This document shows positions 1 through 7,675 of a stretch of 64,000 bases of DNA, in pieces (the first letter of the stretch is position 1; each line of letters starts with the position of its first letter). The stretch is taken from positions 1-64,000 of the forward strand of contig JAZAUS010000002.1 in NCBI GenBank assembly GCA_036342255.1, read 5' to 3'. The notes below the pieces were generated by a model that saw nothing but the letters and a program-made list of their open reading frames with translations, searched no databases and was not told the origin of the DNA. The position numbers were made by a program, and so were the translations under genes. The DNA is from RUG11198 sp036342255 (GTDB lineage: Bacteria; Bacillota_I; Bacilli_A; RF39; UBA660).

Positions 1-17
1 CCTTTGATATGCCCCAT
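1..17 (-). CDS. Start of a truncated minus-strand gene
   Basis: Only the first five codons are inside the window (M-G-H-I-K), reading off the left edge. A strong GGAGGTG ribosome binding site lies 5 nt before the ATG, so this is very likely a real start. It is directly downstream of the DUF4176 gene on the same strand. DUF4176 genes often sit in type VII secretion (WXG100) loci, so a small secretion-related protein is possible, but five residues cannot show it. Confidence 0.55.
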
Positions 18-59
18 TTTTTCACCTCCTATAATGTATTTTGATAATAAGTTTTATTC

Positions 60-332
60 TTATTCTTTATTGTCTACAAATCTTTTTATTTCGTCTCTGT
101 ATTTTTTGTCTTCATCATCTGAATAACCTAGATAGATTATTTTGTAGATTTGGTCATGATTAAACATAAGGCATTTATCTGATGATAAGTATCCTTCTGG
201 ATATAGGCATCCACAATAGTCATATGCTTTATTTGAATCATTGACTACATAAAAACCTGTTATCATTATTTTTTTAGTGGCACCATTTAACAAGACAATG
301 GTACCAATTGGTAAAAATTTCTCCACTTTCAT
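60..332 (-). CDS. DUF4176 family protein
   Basis: A 90-aa soluble protein. Its N-terminus (LPIGTIVLLNGATKKIMITGF, residues 6-26) matches the start I know for DUF4176 proteins, which open with a hydrophobic LPIGSVV-type strand and an MI.G segment. The family is common beside type VII secretion genes in Firmicutes; its biochemical role is not established. The AGGAG ribosome binding site is well placed before the ATG at 332. The next gene downstream starts about 40 nt further on and runs out of the window, so this is probably the edge of a larger locus. Family call is from motif memory. Confidence 0.7.
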   Translation of the reverse strand: MKVEKFLPIGTIVLLNGATKKIMITGFYVVNDSNKAYDYCGCLYPEGYLSSDKCLMFNHDQIYKIIYLGYSDDEDKKYRDEIKRFVDNKE

Positions 333-420
333 TCTTTTTGCTCCTCTTCTAATATGGGGATGGCTACCCTATTATCGATTATAAAATTATTATAACAAAT
401 TATAAGAAAAAAAGATATAA

Positions 421-448
421 AAAAAGATTTATTTCTAAATCTTTTTTT
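421..448. terminator. Intrinsic terminator, bidirectional
   Basis: An 8-bp stem AAAGATTT/AAATCTTT with a 6-nt loop, flanked by an A-run and a T-run. It sits directly after the stop codon of the minus-strand MBL hydrolase at 450. Confidence 0.8.
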
Positions 449-449
449 A

Positions 450-989
450 TTATAAATATGGATTGTTTTTAAATTCTTCTTCAAGAGTACTTTTTCTTCC
501 ATGACCTGGATATATAGTTATATCTTTTGGGTATTTTTTTATTTTATCAAGGCTTTTTAACATTTCGTTATGATTACTTTCTGGTAAGTCTGTTCTACCT
601 ATTGTATGATGAAATAAGAAATCTCCTGTAAACATTATTTTATCTTCTTTAAAATAATAACATATACTATCCATGGTGTGGCCAAAAGTTTTTATTACTT
701 CAAATTTAAACTCATTAATTTTATTTATTCCTTCTTTTAAATTATTGAGATCATATATGGTATAATTATATTTTTCTTCTAAGTCATAAGCACTTGCTAT
801 GTGATCAAAATGACTATGCGTAATTAGTATTCCTTGTATATCTTTACCATTTATAAATTCTTCTATTTTTTCTAAATCATCACCAGGATCTACTAATAAA
901 TATTTATTATTTTTTTCAATTAAATAGCAGTTACATTCTAATAAACCTACTTTTATTTTTGTTATTTTCAATTTTATCACCTTTTTCAT
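450..989 (-). CDS. MBL-fold metallo-hydrolase (glyoxalase II-like)
   Basis: A 179-aa protein with the full metal-site series of the metallo-beta-lactamase fold: THSHFDH (HxHxDH), GHTMDS (second His), FTGDFLF (bridging Asp) and YPGHG near the C-terminus. The small size and the GRTDLPES segment are typical of the YcbL/glyoxalase-II-like hydrolases, cytoplasmic enzymes that usually cleave thioesters. The true substrate cannot be read from sequence. It stands alone on the minus strand, divergent from the CPBP protease gene, with its own terminator. Confidence 0.88.
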   Translation of the reverse strand: MKKVIKLKITKIKVGLLECNCYLIEKNNKYLLVDPGDDLEKIEEFINGKDIQGILITHSHFDHIASAYDLEEKYNYTIYDLNNLKEGINKINEFKFEVIKTFGHTMDSICYYFKEDKIMFTGDFLFHHTIGRTDLPESNHNEMLKSLDKIKKYPKDITIYPGHGRKSTLEEEFKNNPYL

Positions 990-1087
990 TTTATCATATT
1001 TTACACTTTTTTACATCCTTTAATTAAAGATTTTTATTTATGTAGATTTAAGTTTTAAAATTTGATATAATTTATTTGAGGTGTAAT

Positions 1088-1792
1088 ATGAAAAATAAAA
1101 ATAATCATAGTGATACTATTTTAAAAGTTTTAAAATCTTTGGGGTTAATTATTCTATTAGTTAGTTATAGTATTATTCCTGTAATAATATTTTTTATAAT
1201 GGGGATTAATTATTATGATTTATCTTTTTCAATTAAGATTTTAAGTCTATTTATTGCTGATATATTATTTGTGTTCTTTTTGGGATTTATTTATAGAGAT
1301 GTATTAAAGAAAGATTTTAAAAAATTAAGAAAAGATTTTTTTGGTATTATAAAGATTGCGATTAAGTATTGGCTGGAAGCTTTGTTTTTTATGATTATAT
1401 GTAATGCTATTATATCTATTATTACTGGTGGAGATATCGCATCTAATGAGAAATCTGTAAGGGAGTTACTTAAAATTACACCTATATTTATGTTATTTCA
1501 GATAGCTATATTTGCGCCTTTTACGGAAGAACTTATATTTAGAAAAAGTATAAGAGATATTTTTAAGAATGATAAGATATATGTATTAATTTCTGGATTA
1601 GTATTTGGGGGAATGCATGTTGTTGGTGATATGAGTTATTATTCATTGCTTTATATTATTCCTTATGGTGTGTTGGGTGGTTTTTTTGCTCAGCTTTATA
1701 GAAAGACAGATAATATTTATTCTTCTATGATAGTTCATTCTATACATAATACTATGGCATTTCTATTATTAATTATTGCAAAGGTTATTTAA
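1088..1792 (+). CDS. CPBP family intramembrane metalloprotease
   Basis: A 234-aa multi-pass membrane protein of the CPBP/Abi family. The three active-site motifs are visible: EELIFRK (EExxxR), FGGMHVVGD (FxxxH) and HSIHNTMAF (HxxxN). Family members cleave substrates inside the membrane, including CAAX-type and bacteriocin-immunity roles. I start it at ATG 1088 rather than the upstream TTG at 1076, because a GAGGTG ribosome binding site at 1078-1083 fits the ATG. The stop overlaps the next start by one base, so the two genes are probably translationally coupled. Confidence 0.85.
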   Translation: MKNKNNHSDTILKVLKSLGLIILLVSYSIIPVIIFFIMGINYYDLSFSIKILSLFIADILFVFFLGFIYRDVLKKDFKKLRKDFFGIIKIAIKYWLEALFFMIICNAIISIITGGDIASNEKSVRELLKITPIFMLFQIAIFAPFTEELIFRKSIRDIFKNDKIYVLISGLVFGGMHVVGDMSYYSLLYIIPYGVLGGFFAQLYRKTDNIYSSMIVHSIHNTMAFLLLIIAKVI

Positions 1793-2640
1793 TGAAAAAA
1801 GTATTATATATAATATTGTTTAGTTTATTACTATTTTTATCTATTTTGATGTATGCGTATTTTATAGGGCCTAAAGGGCTTAGTACTAATGAGATATCAT
1901 ACTATTCTAAAGATATAGATAGTAGTTATAATGGGTTGAAAGTTGTCCATTTTTCCGATTTACATTATAAGGATGAAAAAGATAAGATAAAAATTAATTT
2001 ATTAATTAATGAGATAAAAAAGATAAAGCCTGATATAGTTCTTTTTACTGGGGATTTAGTTGATAATAACTATGAGGGTAATAATGATGATGTTATGTTT
2101 TTAATTAAGTCTTTGTCAGATATAAAATCTACTTATGGTAATTTTTCTATTATTGGTGATTGTGATTATTCTAAGATAGATGTTATCAAAAATATATATT
2201 TACAGAGTAATTTTACTATTCTTGATAATAATTATTCTATTATTTATAATGAAGATAATAAACAAATATTTTTGGGTGGTGTTTCTAGCTATAATTATAG
2301 TGAAGCATCAATTGATAAAGTAATGAATTATTTTAGTAATAATGAAGATATTAAATTTAAAATAATTATGATTCATGAGGGAGATTACGCTAAAGAAATA
2401 TTATCTAAATATGATAACATAAGCTTAATACTTGGAGGTCATTCTATTAATGGATCTATAAATATTCCGATAATAAAAAAGGCATTACTGCCTAAAAATT
2501 CATATTATTATTATAAACCTCATTATAAAGTAAATAATACAGATATATTTATTTCAAATGGTATTGGGTTTAATGATTATAATTTAAGATTATTTAATCA
2601 TCCTACTCTTAATTTTTATAGGATTAAGAGTAAAGATTAA
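1792..2640 (+). CDS. Metallophosphoesterase-like protein, active site degenerate
   Basis: A 282-aa protein with an N-terminal membrane segment (residues about 4-26) followed by a calcineurin-like phosphoesterase domain of the YkuE/YaeI type. Motifs SDLH and TGDLVDN are intact. The usual GNHD reads GDCD, and the usual GHTHGGQ reads GHSINGS, so the catalytic N/H pair and one metal-binding His are missing; a His in MIHEGD remains. It may be a binding-only relative or have altered metal chemistry. Overlaps the CPBP gene stop by 1 nt. Confidence 0.75.
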   Translation: MKKVLYIILFSLLLFLSILMYAYFIGPKGLSTNEISYYSKDIDSSYNGLKVVHFSDLHYKDEKDKIKINLLINEIKKIKPDIVLFTGDLVDNNYEGNNDDVMFLIKSLSDIKSTYGNFSIIGDCDYSKIDVIKNIYLQSNFTILDNNYSIIYNEDNKQIFLGGVSSYNYSEASIDKVMNYFSNNEDIKFKIIMIHEGDYAKEILSKYDNISLILGGHSINGSINIPIIKKALLPKNSYYYYKPHYKVNNTDIFISNGIGFNDYNLRLFNHPTLNFYRIKSKD

Positions 2641-2649
2641 ATAATCTTT
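2632..2649. terminator. Convergent-gene terminator
   Basis: AAAGATTA/TAATCTTT inverted repeat with a T-run, spanning the stop of the phosphoesterase-like gene and lying just before the end of the convergent minus-strand gene. Confidence 0.6.
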
Positions 2650-2650
2650 T

Positions 2651-3286
2651 TTATTGTTCTTTTTTTAATTTCTTTGCTTTATTTATACTATAATTTATAC
2701 TTTTTATATTATCTATACTATCATATGTTGCTATACCTGTTGTAAGAGCTAGTACTATAGAATATAAGATACTAGATATATTATTTTTTAGATTACTTTC
2801 ATACTCTGGTTTATATTTATCTTTATTTATTGTATAGTATTCAATTGATATTTCGGCATCATTATTATTTGGTCTATTTGTTTCTTCGTGGTATTCATCT
2901 ATTAATTGTTTTTGATTAATATATTTTTTATAGTTTTTTAATATTTCTTCATAGTTTTCTTTTTCATTTAATATATATACTTTTACATTTCTAGTAAAAG
3001 CTTTATCTTCATATTTGTAATTATCTGCTACATATATTTTATTTTCTTTTTCAAGTGATGTTAAATCTTTGTTATTAAGATATTTTTCGATAGTTGTTTT
3101 ATGATTATGGTTGTTTATATTAGTTATTGATACACTATAAGTTTTTTGACTATCTTTGTAATATGGTAAACCTAGACCTATTATTTTCATTGATGATACA
3201 AATAATAGATTAGTTAAGGCAAACATAAATAAATTCTTTTTGATAATTTCTTTTCTTTCTTGTTTAAGTATTTTTTCATCATACAT
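2651..3286 (-). CDS. Hypothetical membrane protein, two TM segments
   Basis: A 211-aa protein I do not recognise. It has a hydrophobic segment near residues 19-40, a polar Lys/Glu-rich central region of about 120 residues, and a second hydrophobic segment near 170-190. This gives one extracytoplasmic or cytoplasmic loop between two membrane helices. A good ribosome binding site (AGAGGGG) precedes ATG 3286. It is a single gene convergent with the phosphoesterase-like gene; no functional context. Confidence 0.6.
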   Translation of the reverse strand: MYDEKILKQERKEIIKKNLFMFALTNLLFVSSMKIIGLGLPYYKDSQKTYSVSITNINNHNHKTTIEKYLNNKDLTSLEKENKIYVADNYKYEDKAFTRNVKVYILNEKENYEEILKNYKKYINQKQLIDEYHEETNRPNNNDAEISIEYYTINKDKYKPEYESNLKNNISSILYSIVLALTTGIATYDSIDNIKSINYSINKAKKLKKEQ

Positions 3287-3424
3287 TATAATCCCCTCTT
3301 TTAATTATATTTAGGTGATATTATACTTAACTTTTCATTTGTGTCAATATAAAATATAGAAATTTAGTATTAGAGGGTTTATTTTTTTTGGCTTTTGTTG
3401 TATAATTATTTTGTTCGTATTTAT

Positions 3425-3510
3425 GCCAGCCTGGCGGAATGGTAGACGCGGTAGACTCAAAATCTACTATCTTAACGGATGTGAGGGTTCAAGTCCCTTG
3501 GCTGGTACCA
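3425..3510 (+). tRNA. tRNA-Leu (CAA)
   Basis: Full cloverleaf with encoded CCA. The acceptor stem GCCAGCC pairs with GGCTGGT, the anticodon stem GTAGA/TCTAC encloses the loop CTCAAAA (anticodon CAA, reading TTG), there is a long variable arm as expected for Leu, and the T-arm GAGGG-TTCAAGT-CCCTT is present. Length 86 nt. Confidence 0.95.
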
Positions 3511-3520
3511 TTTATGTAAT

Positions 3521-3550
3521 AAAAATCCTAGAAGTTAATCTAGGATTTTT
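3521..3550. terminator. Intrinsic terminator after tRNA-Leu
   Basis: Perfect 11-bp stem AAAAATCCTAG/CTAGGATTTTT with an 8-nt loop. It serves tRNA-Leu on the plus strand and, because the cvpA stop lies inside it, also the convergent minus-strand gene. Confidence 0.85.
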
Positions 3551-4307
3551 TATTTTTAGCTATTTGTTTCTTTACATATTTATAAAAATCATTATCATCT
3601 TCATATTTATCTAGTAGTTCTTCATCAGTTATTAATATCTTATTAGCTTCAACTAATGTTTTAGCATTATCTATTGTAACTAATTTATGATCTAGTAAAG
3701 TTGCTAAAACTAATGTATTTACTTCAATATCTGTTTTCTTTTTTCTTGTTCTAATAATATTCCATACATCTGCATAGGTGTATACAGTATCTTCTATATA
3801 ACTCGATAGAACTGGTGTATTACTTAGCATTTTTTGTCCTAAGTTGGAATCTGCTACAAAAGATAAATTGAATATTGGCATATTTAAGATAAATAATACT
3901 ACAAATATATATATATAGTATTCAAATACTCCAACTACGATTCCTAATATTTTTGAAGACATTTTTAAAAATACTGTTAGTTTTATTAGTAATTCTATTA
4001 ATCCAGTAATAACTAATAGCACTCTTAAAAGAAAGAATAAAGTTGCAAATATTACTATAAATGCTAATAATTGATACAATAGAATATTAATTGAAGTTAT
4101 ATTTCTAAGTCCACCATAAAAATTAAAGAATGGTAGATTTTGATAGAAGAATACCATTAAAATATCTTTAAACATAAAAGCAACAACTGTTATTACGATT
4201 GTTCCTATAAAATGAATTCCTTCTCTTATAAATCCATTATTAAATCCTACTACACCACCTAAGATTATTAGTAATACTATAAAGACATCAACAATTCCTA
4301 TAGCCAT
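3540..4307 (-). CDS. cvpA: CvpA family membrane protein
   Basis: A 255-aa protein with four hydrophobic segments in the first ~160 residues. Its opening matches the CvpA/colicin V production family (VDVFIVLLIILGGVVGFNNG, residues 6-25, the conserved D...G..G.GFxxG pattern). CvpA proteins are inner-membrane proteins linked to envelope homeostasis; in Firmicutes their exact role is unclear. The C-terminal ~90 residues are cytoplasmic and charged. Divergent from rnhC, with a strong AAAGGAGTGAT ribosome binding site. Confidence 0.8.
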   Translation of the reverse strand: MAIGIVDVFIVLLIILGGVVGFNNGFIREGIHFIGTIVITVVAFMFKDILMVFFYQNLPFFNFYGGLRNITSINILLYQLLAFIVIFATLFFLLRVLLVITGLIELLIKLTVFLKMSSKILGIVVGVFEYYIYIFVVLFILNMPIFNLSFVADSNLGQKMLSNTPVLSSYIEDTVYTYADVWNIIRTRKKKTDIEVNTLVLATLLDHKLVTIDNAKTLVEANKILITDEELLDKYEDDNDFYKYVKKQIAKNKKS

Positions 4308-4401
4308 ATCATCACTCCTTTATGATTTATAAATATATTATACAATAAAAATATTTAAAAATAAAGTTTTTTATGTTAAAATTGTTTTTGAGGTGATACT
4401 T

Positions 4402-5331
4402 TTGAAAAAACAGGTTACTATAACTTTAAAAGTTGGAGATAAGACTAAGGAGATGATGGTTGATTTTTTTGAAGAATTAAAAAAACCTATTACTCCTCCA
4501 TATGCTGTTTTTCAAGCTAAAGATGGTGATACAACTGTTACTTTATATGAGTCTGGAAAGGCTGTTTTTCAGGGGTTAGATGCTGATTTGGCATCTGAAT
4601 TTTGGATAGAGACGGAAAAGATTAATTCTGGTAAGGCTGCTGTAACTAATTCAAATGATAAGAAGAAAGAGGATAAGAAAAAGATTATTCCTATTAGAAT
4701 TAATTCTATAGGGTCTGATGAAGTTGGTACTGGGGATTATTTTGGACCTATTGTTGTAACAGCTTCGTATGTAAATAAAGATAATATTGATTTTTTACTT
4801 GATTTAAAGGTTAAAGATTCTAAGAAGATGACTGATAGTGATATTATTAAAGTAGTTCCAGAGATTATAAAGAGGATTCCTTATAAGACTTTTATTCTAA
4901 ATAATAAAGAATATAATAGTTTTTATAAGAATTATAATATGAATGAGATGAAAGCTATTTTACATAATAAAGTTTTATATGAGTTAAAAATGGAAAAATA
5001 CTTATATGATTATATTGTTGTTGATCAATTCGAACCACCTAAAAGCTATTATAGGCATATTAGTAGTACTCCTAAGAAAGTTAATGATATATTCTTTTTA
5101 ACTAAAGCTGAGGATCAATGTTTATCTGTTGCTTGTTCTTCTTTAATTAGTAGATATATTTTTCTTAAGGAGATGGATAAATTATCTAAGAGTGTTGGTA
5201 TTAATCTTCCAAAGGGAGCTAATCCTAAAGTTGATATTATTGGTAAAGAAATTGTTAATAAATATGGTAAAGATAAATTAGAGGAAATTGCTAAATTGAA
5301 TTTTAAAAATACTGATAAAATATTAAAATAA
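4402..5331 (+). CDS. rnhC: Ribonuclease HIII
   Basis: A 309-aa enzyme that removes RNA from RNA-DNA hybrids. Residues 1-80 form the TBP-like N-terminal domain typical of RNase HIII, and the catalytic domain carries SIGSDEVGTGDYFGP with the first acidic pair and VVDQFEPP with the third. I start it at TTG 4402, because GAGGTGA at 4390-4396 is spaced correctly for it; a GTG at 4393 is in frame but lies inside that ribosome binding site. Divergent from cvpA and followed by a bidirectional terminator. Confidence 0.93.
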   Translation: MKKQVTITLKVGDKTKEMMVDFFEELKKPITPPYAVFQAKDGDTTVTLYESGKAVFQGLDADLASEFWIETEKINSGKAAVTNSNDKKKEDKKKIIPIRINSIGSDEVGTGDYFGPIVVTASYVNKDNIDFLLDLKVKDSKKMTDSDIIKVVPEIIKRIPYKTFILNNKEYNSFYKNYNMNEMKAILHNKVLYELKMEKYLYDYIVVDQFEPPKSYYRHISSTPKKVNDIFFLTKAEDQCLSVACSSLISRYIFLKEMDKLSKSVGINLPKGANPKVDIIGKEIVNKYGKDKLEEIAKLNFKNTDKILK

Positions 5332-5358
5332 AAGAATCTATTAAAATATAGATTCTTT
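5331..5358. terminator. Convergent-gene terminator
   Basis: AAAGAATCTA/TAGATTCTTT stem (10 bp) between the ends of rnhC and the convergent surface-protein gene. Confidence 0.8.
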
Positions 5359-6578
5359 TATTTGTCTTCTTTTATTATTTCATTACTTATTTTATATGGT
5401 TTATTAATACTTCCATCACCATCTATTATATAAATATTAGGATCTAGTTTTATAACTACTCTTAATCCTAAACTATAACTAGTATCAACATTTACTAAAT
5501 AATTATTAATAGCGTCCCAATAATATGTGGTATTTGTTTCATCATAGCTACTTGCTAGCCAAAAATCACCGCTATTTCTTATTATTTCATTGAATCCTTC
5601 ACAGGCTTCCGAATGTATCTTATAACAAGCTTTGGTTGGCATATTATTAATTTTATTTAAATCTTTAGTGTTAAAGGCCCAGGTTGTATTTGTGTTACAT
5701 TCTCCATCGATGGCAAATTCTTCATTACAATATTTTAATGCTTCTATATTTAGGTTTGCTATATGTTTAGGAGTTCCTATTGTTTTTTCGAAGGTTGATA
5801 GTTTATTATTGTCAAGTGATAAAGAGCCATTTTCTTCTGTTGCTAGGCATTCTAATGGAGCAGCACTAACTAGATAGGCTATATTATCATCAATATAAGC
5901 TATTTGCCAACCTACTTTTCTAAATTTAAGATTTTTATTATTGCAATATCCCATATTTTCACTGTTAACATAATTGGCATTCTCACCTCGGCAAGAATTA
6001 CCTGAACAGCCATTACTTCCTACATATTCTACATAGTCTCCTGTATCTACTGTATTTAGATATTGTATTTGATCAGTACCAATTATTAATTTTTTTCCAG
6101 CTAAATATTCAACAGAATTGGCATCTTTATCTGAAGAAGCTACCCCAAAATCTATCTTAATTTTTTTATTTGTCTTGTTTTTAACAATTACACTTACTAC
6201 TTTACTATTATTACTTTCAACATCTCCACTTGTATTATCAACACTATCTTCTAATTTAGCAACAATAATATTATCATTTATTTCTTTTGGTTCAACCATA
6301 CGGTACCAAACTCCATAATAAATTGTATTCATAGTATTATTAGTTACTTTGATATTAAATATTTTAGCATCATAAGAGTCTATACTTATACTTTTATATT
6401 CTTCAATATCTTCAATATTTAAACTAAAATCAAAAGTTATGCCAACAGCGTCTTCATCTGTAATATAATCATGACTAAATTTGGCATAAGTAGGAGTTAA
6501 AATAGTTAATATTATTAATAAAACTACTATAGAACATAAATATAGATACATATTTTTTCTAATTATATCTTTGTTCAT
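5358..6578 (-). CDS. Membrane-anchored surface protein, TasA/camelysin-like N-terminus
   Basis: A 406-aa exported protein. Residues 11-30 are a signal peptide or anchor, followed by AKFSHDYIT and a beta-rich stretch with DFSLNIED. That opening resembles TasA/camelysin-type fibre proteins, which start right after the signal with a similar K-F/Y segment. The middle is Cys-rich (GCSGNSCRGE, MGYCNNKN), and the C-terminus has DFWLASSYDE and LGLRVVIKLDPN with a final GDGSINKPYKI. The latter resembles the C-terminal LRPV.xL..GdGT..NPY pattern of many uncultured Firmicutes surface proteins. No sortase motif or partner gene is nearby. The TasA relation is tentative. Confidence 0.6.
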   Translation of the reverse strand: MNKDIIRKNMYLYLCSIVVLLIILTILTPTYAKFSHDYITDEDAVGITFDFSLNIEDIEEYKSISIDSYDAKIFNIKVTNNTMNTIYYGVWYRMVEPKEINDNIIVAKLEDSVDNTSGDVESNNSKVVSVIVKNKTNKKIKIDFGVASSDKDANSVEYLAGKKLIIGTDQIQYLNTVDTGDYVEYVGSNGCSGNSCRGENANYVNSENMGYCNNKNLKFRKVGWQIAYIDDNIAYLVSAAPLECLATEENGSLSLDNNKLSTFEKTIGTPKHIANLNIEALKYCNEEFAIDGECNTNTTWAFNTKDLNKINNMPTKACYKIHSEACEGFNEIIRNSGDFWLASSYDETNTTYYWDAINNYLVNVDTSYSLGLRVVIKLDPNIYIIDGDGSINKPYKISNEIIKEDK

Positions 6579-6714
6579 TTTATACCTCCTACTCTATTGT
6601 TTAGTATACTATGAATAGAGATAAATTTCAAGATTTTTGAATTTTTTTCTTTAATTTTAAATAATAATATTCAAATATGTTTTTTTTTGATATACTTATT
6701 ATAGGTGATACTAT

Positions 6715-7614
6715 TTGAAAAAAGAGTTAATTATGAAATATATGGCAGTAATAGATGAAATTGCTGATAATAATAATTATGATAATAATATAAGGCATTT
6801 GTTATATTTAATTATTCCTGCTTTTATTACTAAATATACATATAAAGATAAATTGATAATAGATGTGTTTAAGAATACTCCTATTATTATTAAGAATGAA
6901 GATACTAAGTATGTTAATGCTTTTTATACTAGTATTCCGAAATTTGATGGTGATAAGATTGTTACAACTAAATATGTTGTTATTAATAATTATAGGGATA
7001 ATTCTTTAATTAGGCTTTTAGATAGTTTAGTTCATGAATATAATCATGCTGTTAATTCATATCTTAAAGAGATTGTTGTTAAAGATAATATTGTTTATAT
7101 TAGGACTGGGTTGACTTATATAACTTATGATAAGAATAGTCTAAAGTCTATTGATAAACTTCCTTCATATATTTTAGAAGAGGTTATTAATACTAGACAA
7201 ACTGAAGATATTATTGATATTATTAAGAATTATAAGGATAATGATATTGAGTCTATAAATAATACTATATATGCTATTAATATTGAGACAAATGATAATT
7301 ATGAATCTAAAGCATATTATTTGGAGACTAGAATATTAATGAAGTTACTTACTAATAGTACTTTTATTTATACTTTAGAGAACTTGCGTATGGAGGGTAA
7401 TATTGATGATATAGAGAAATGGTTTAATGATATTACGGGAATTAAGAATAGTTATAATGATTTAATTGTCTATTTGAATAGGATTATTGAATTGGAATAT
7501 AAAGTATCAGAGATAAAACATTTTAAAAGTTTTACTATTAATAAAATTAAATCATTAATTGATAAAGTTAATTATATTATTGATACTTTTAATAAAAATT
7601 GTAATTTTAGATAA
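6715..7614 (+). CDS. Putative HExxH zinc metallopeptidase-like protein
   Basis: A 299-aa cytoplasmic-looking protein (no signal or membrane segment). LVHEYNHAVNSYL (near residues 106-118) contains HExxH, and ILEEVINTRQTE about 40 residues later could give the third acidic zinc ligand. I do not recognise a named family; the call rests on this motif only. It starts at TTG 6715, preceded by AGGTGAT. Monocistronic, with a shared terminator with the serpin gene. Confidence 0.5.
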   Translation: MKKELIMKYMAVIDEIADNNNYDNNIRHLLYLIIPAFITKYTYKDKLIIDVFKNTPIIIKNEDTKYVNAFYTSIPKFDGDKIVTTKYVVINNYRDNSLIRLLDSLVHEYNHAVNSYLKEIVVKDNIVYIRTGLTYITYDKNSLKSIDKLPSYILEEVINTRQTEDIIDIIKNYKDNDIESINNTIYAINIETNDNYESKAYYLETRILMKLLTNSTFIYTLENLRMEGNIDDIEKWFNDITGIKNSYNDLIVYLNRIIELEYKVSEIKHFKSFTINKIKSLIDKVNYIIDTFNKNCNFR

Positions 7615-7621
7615 TATAAAT

Positions 7622-7675
7622 AAAAAAACATAACTAATATAAGAAATTACTTCTATATTAGTTTATGTTTTTTTT
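7622..7675. terminator. Bidirectional terminator
   Basis: Long stem (left arm around 7625-7640, right arm 7654-7670, one bulge) with A-run and T-run on the two sides, between the HExxH gene and the serpin. Confidence 0.8.

Noticed and set aside
3411..3614. 67-codon plus-strand frame
   Set aside because: It lies over tRNA-Leu and its terminator and has no ribosome binding site.
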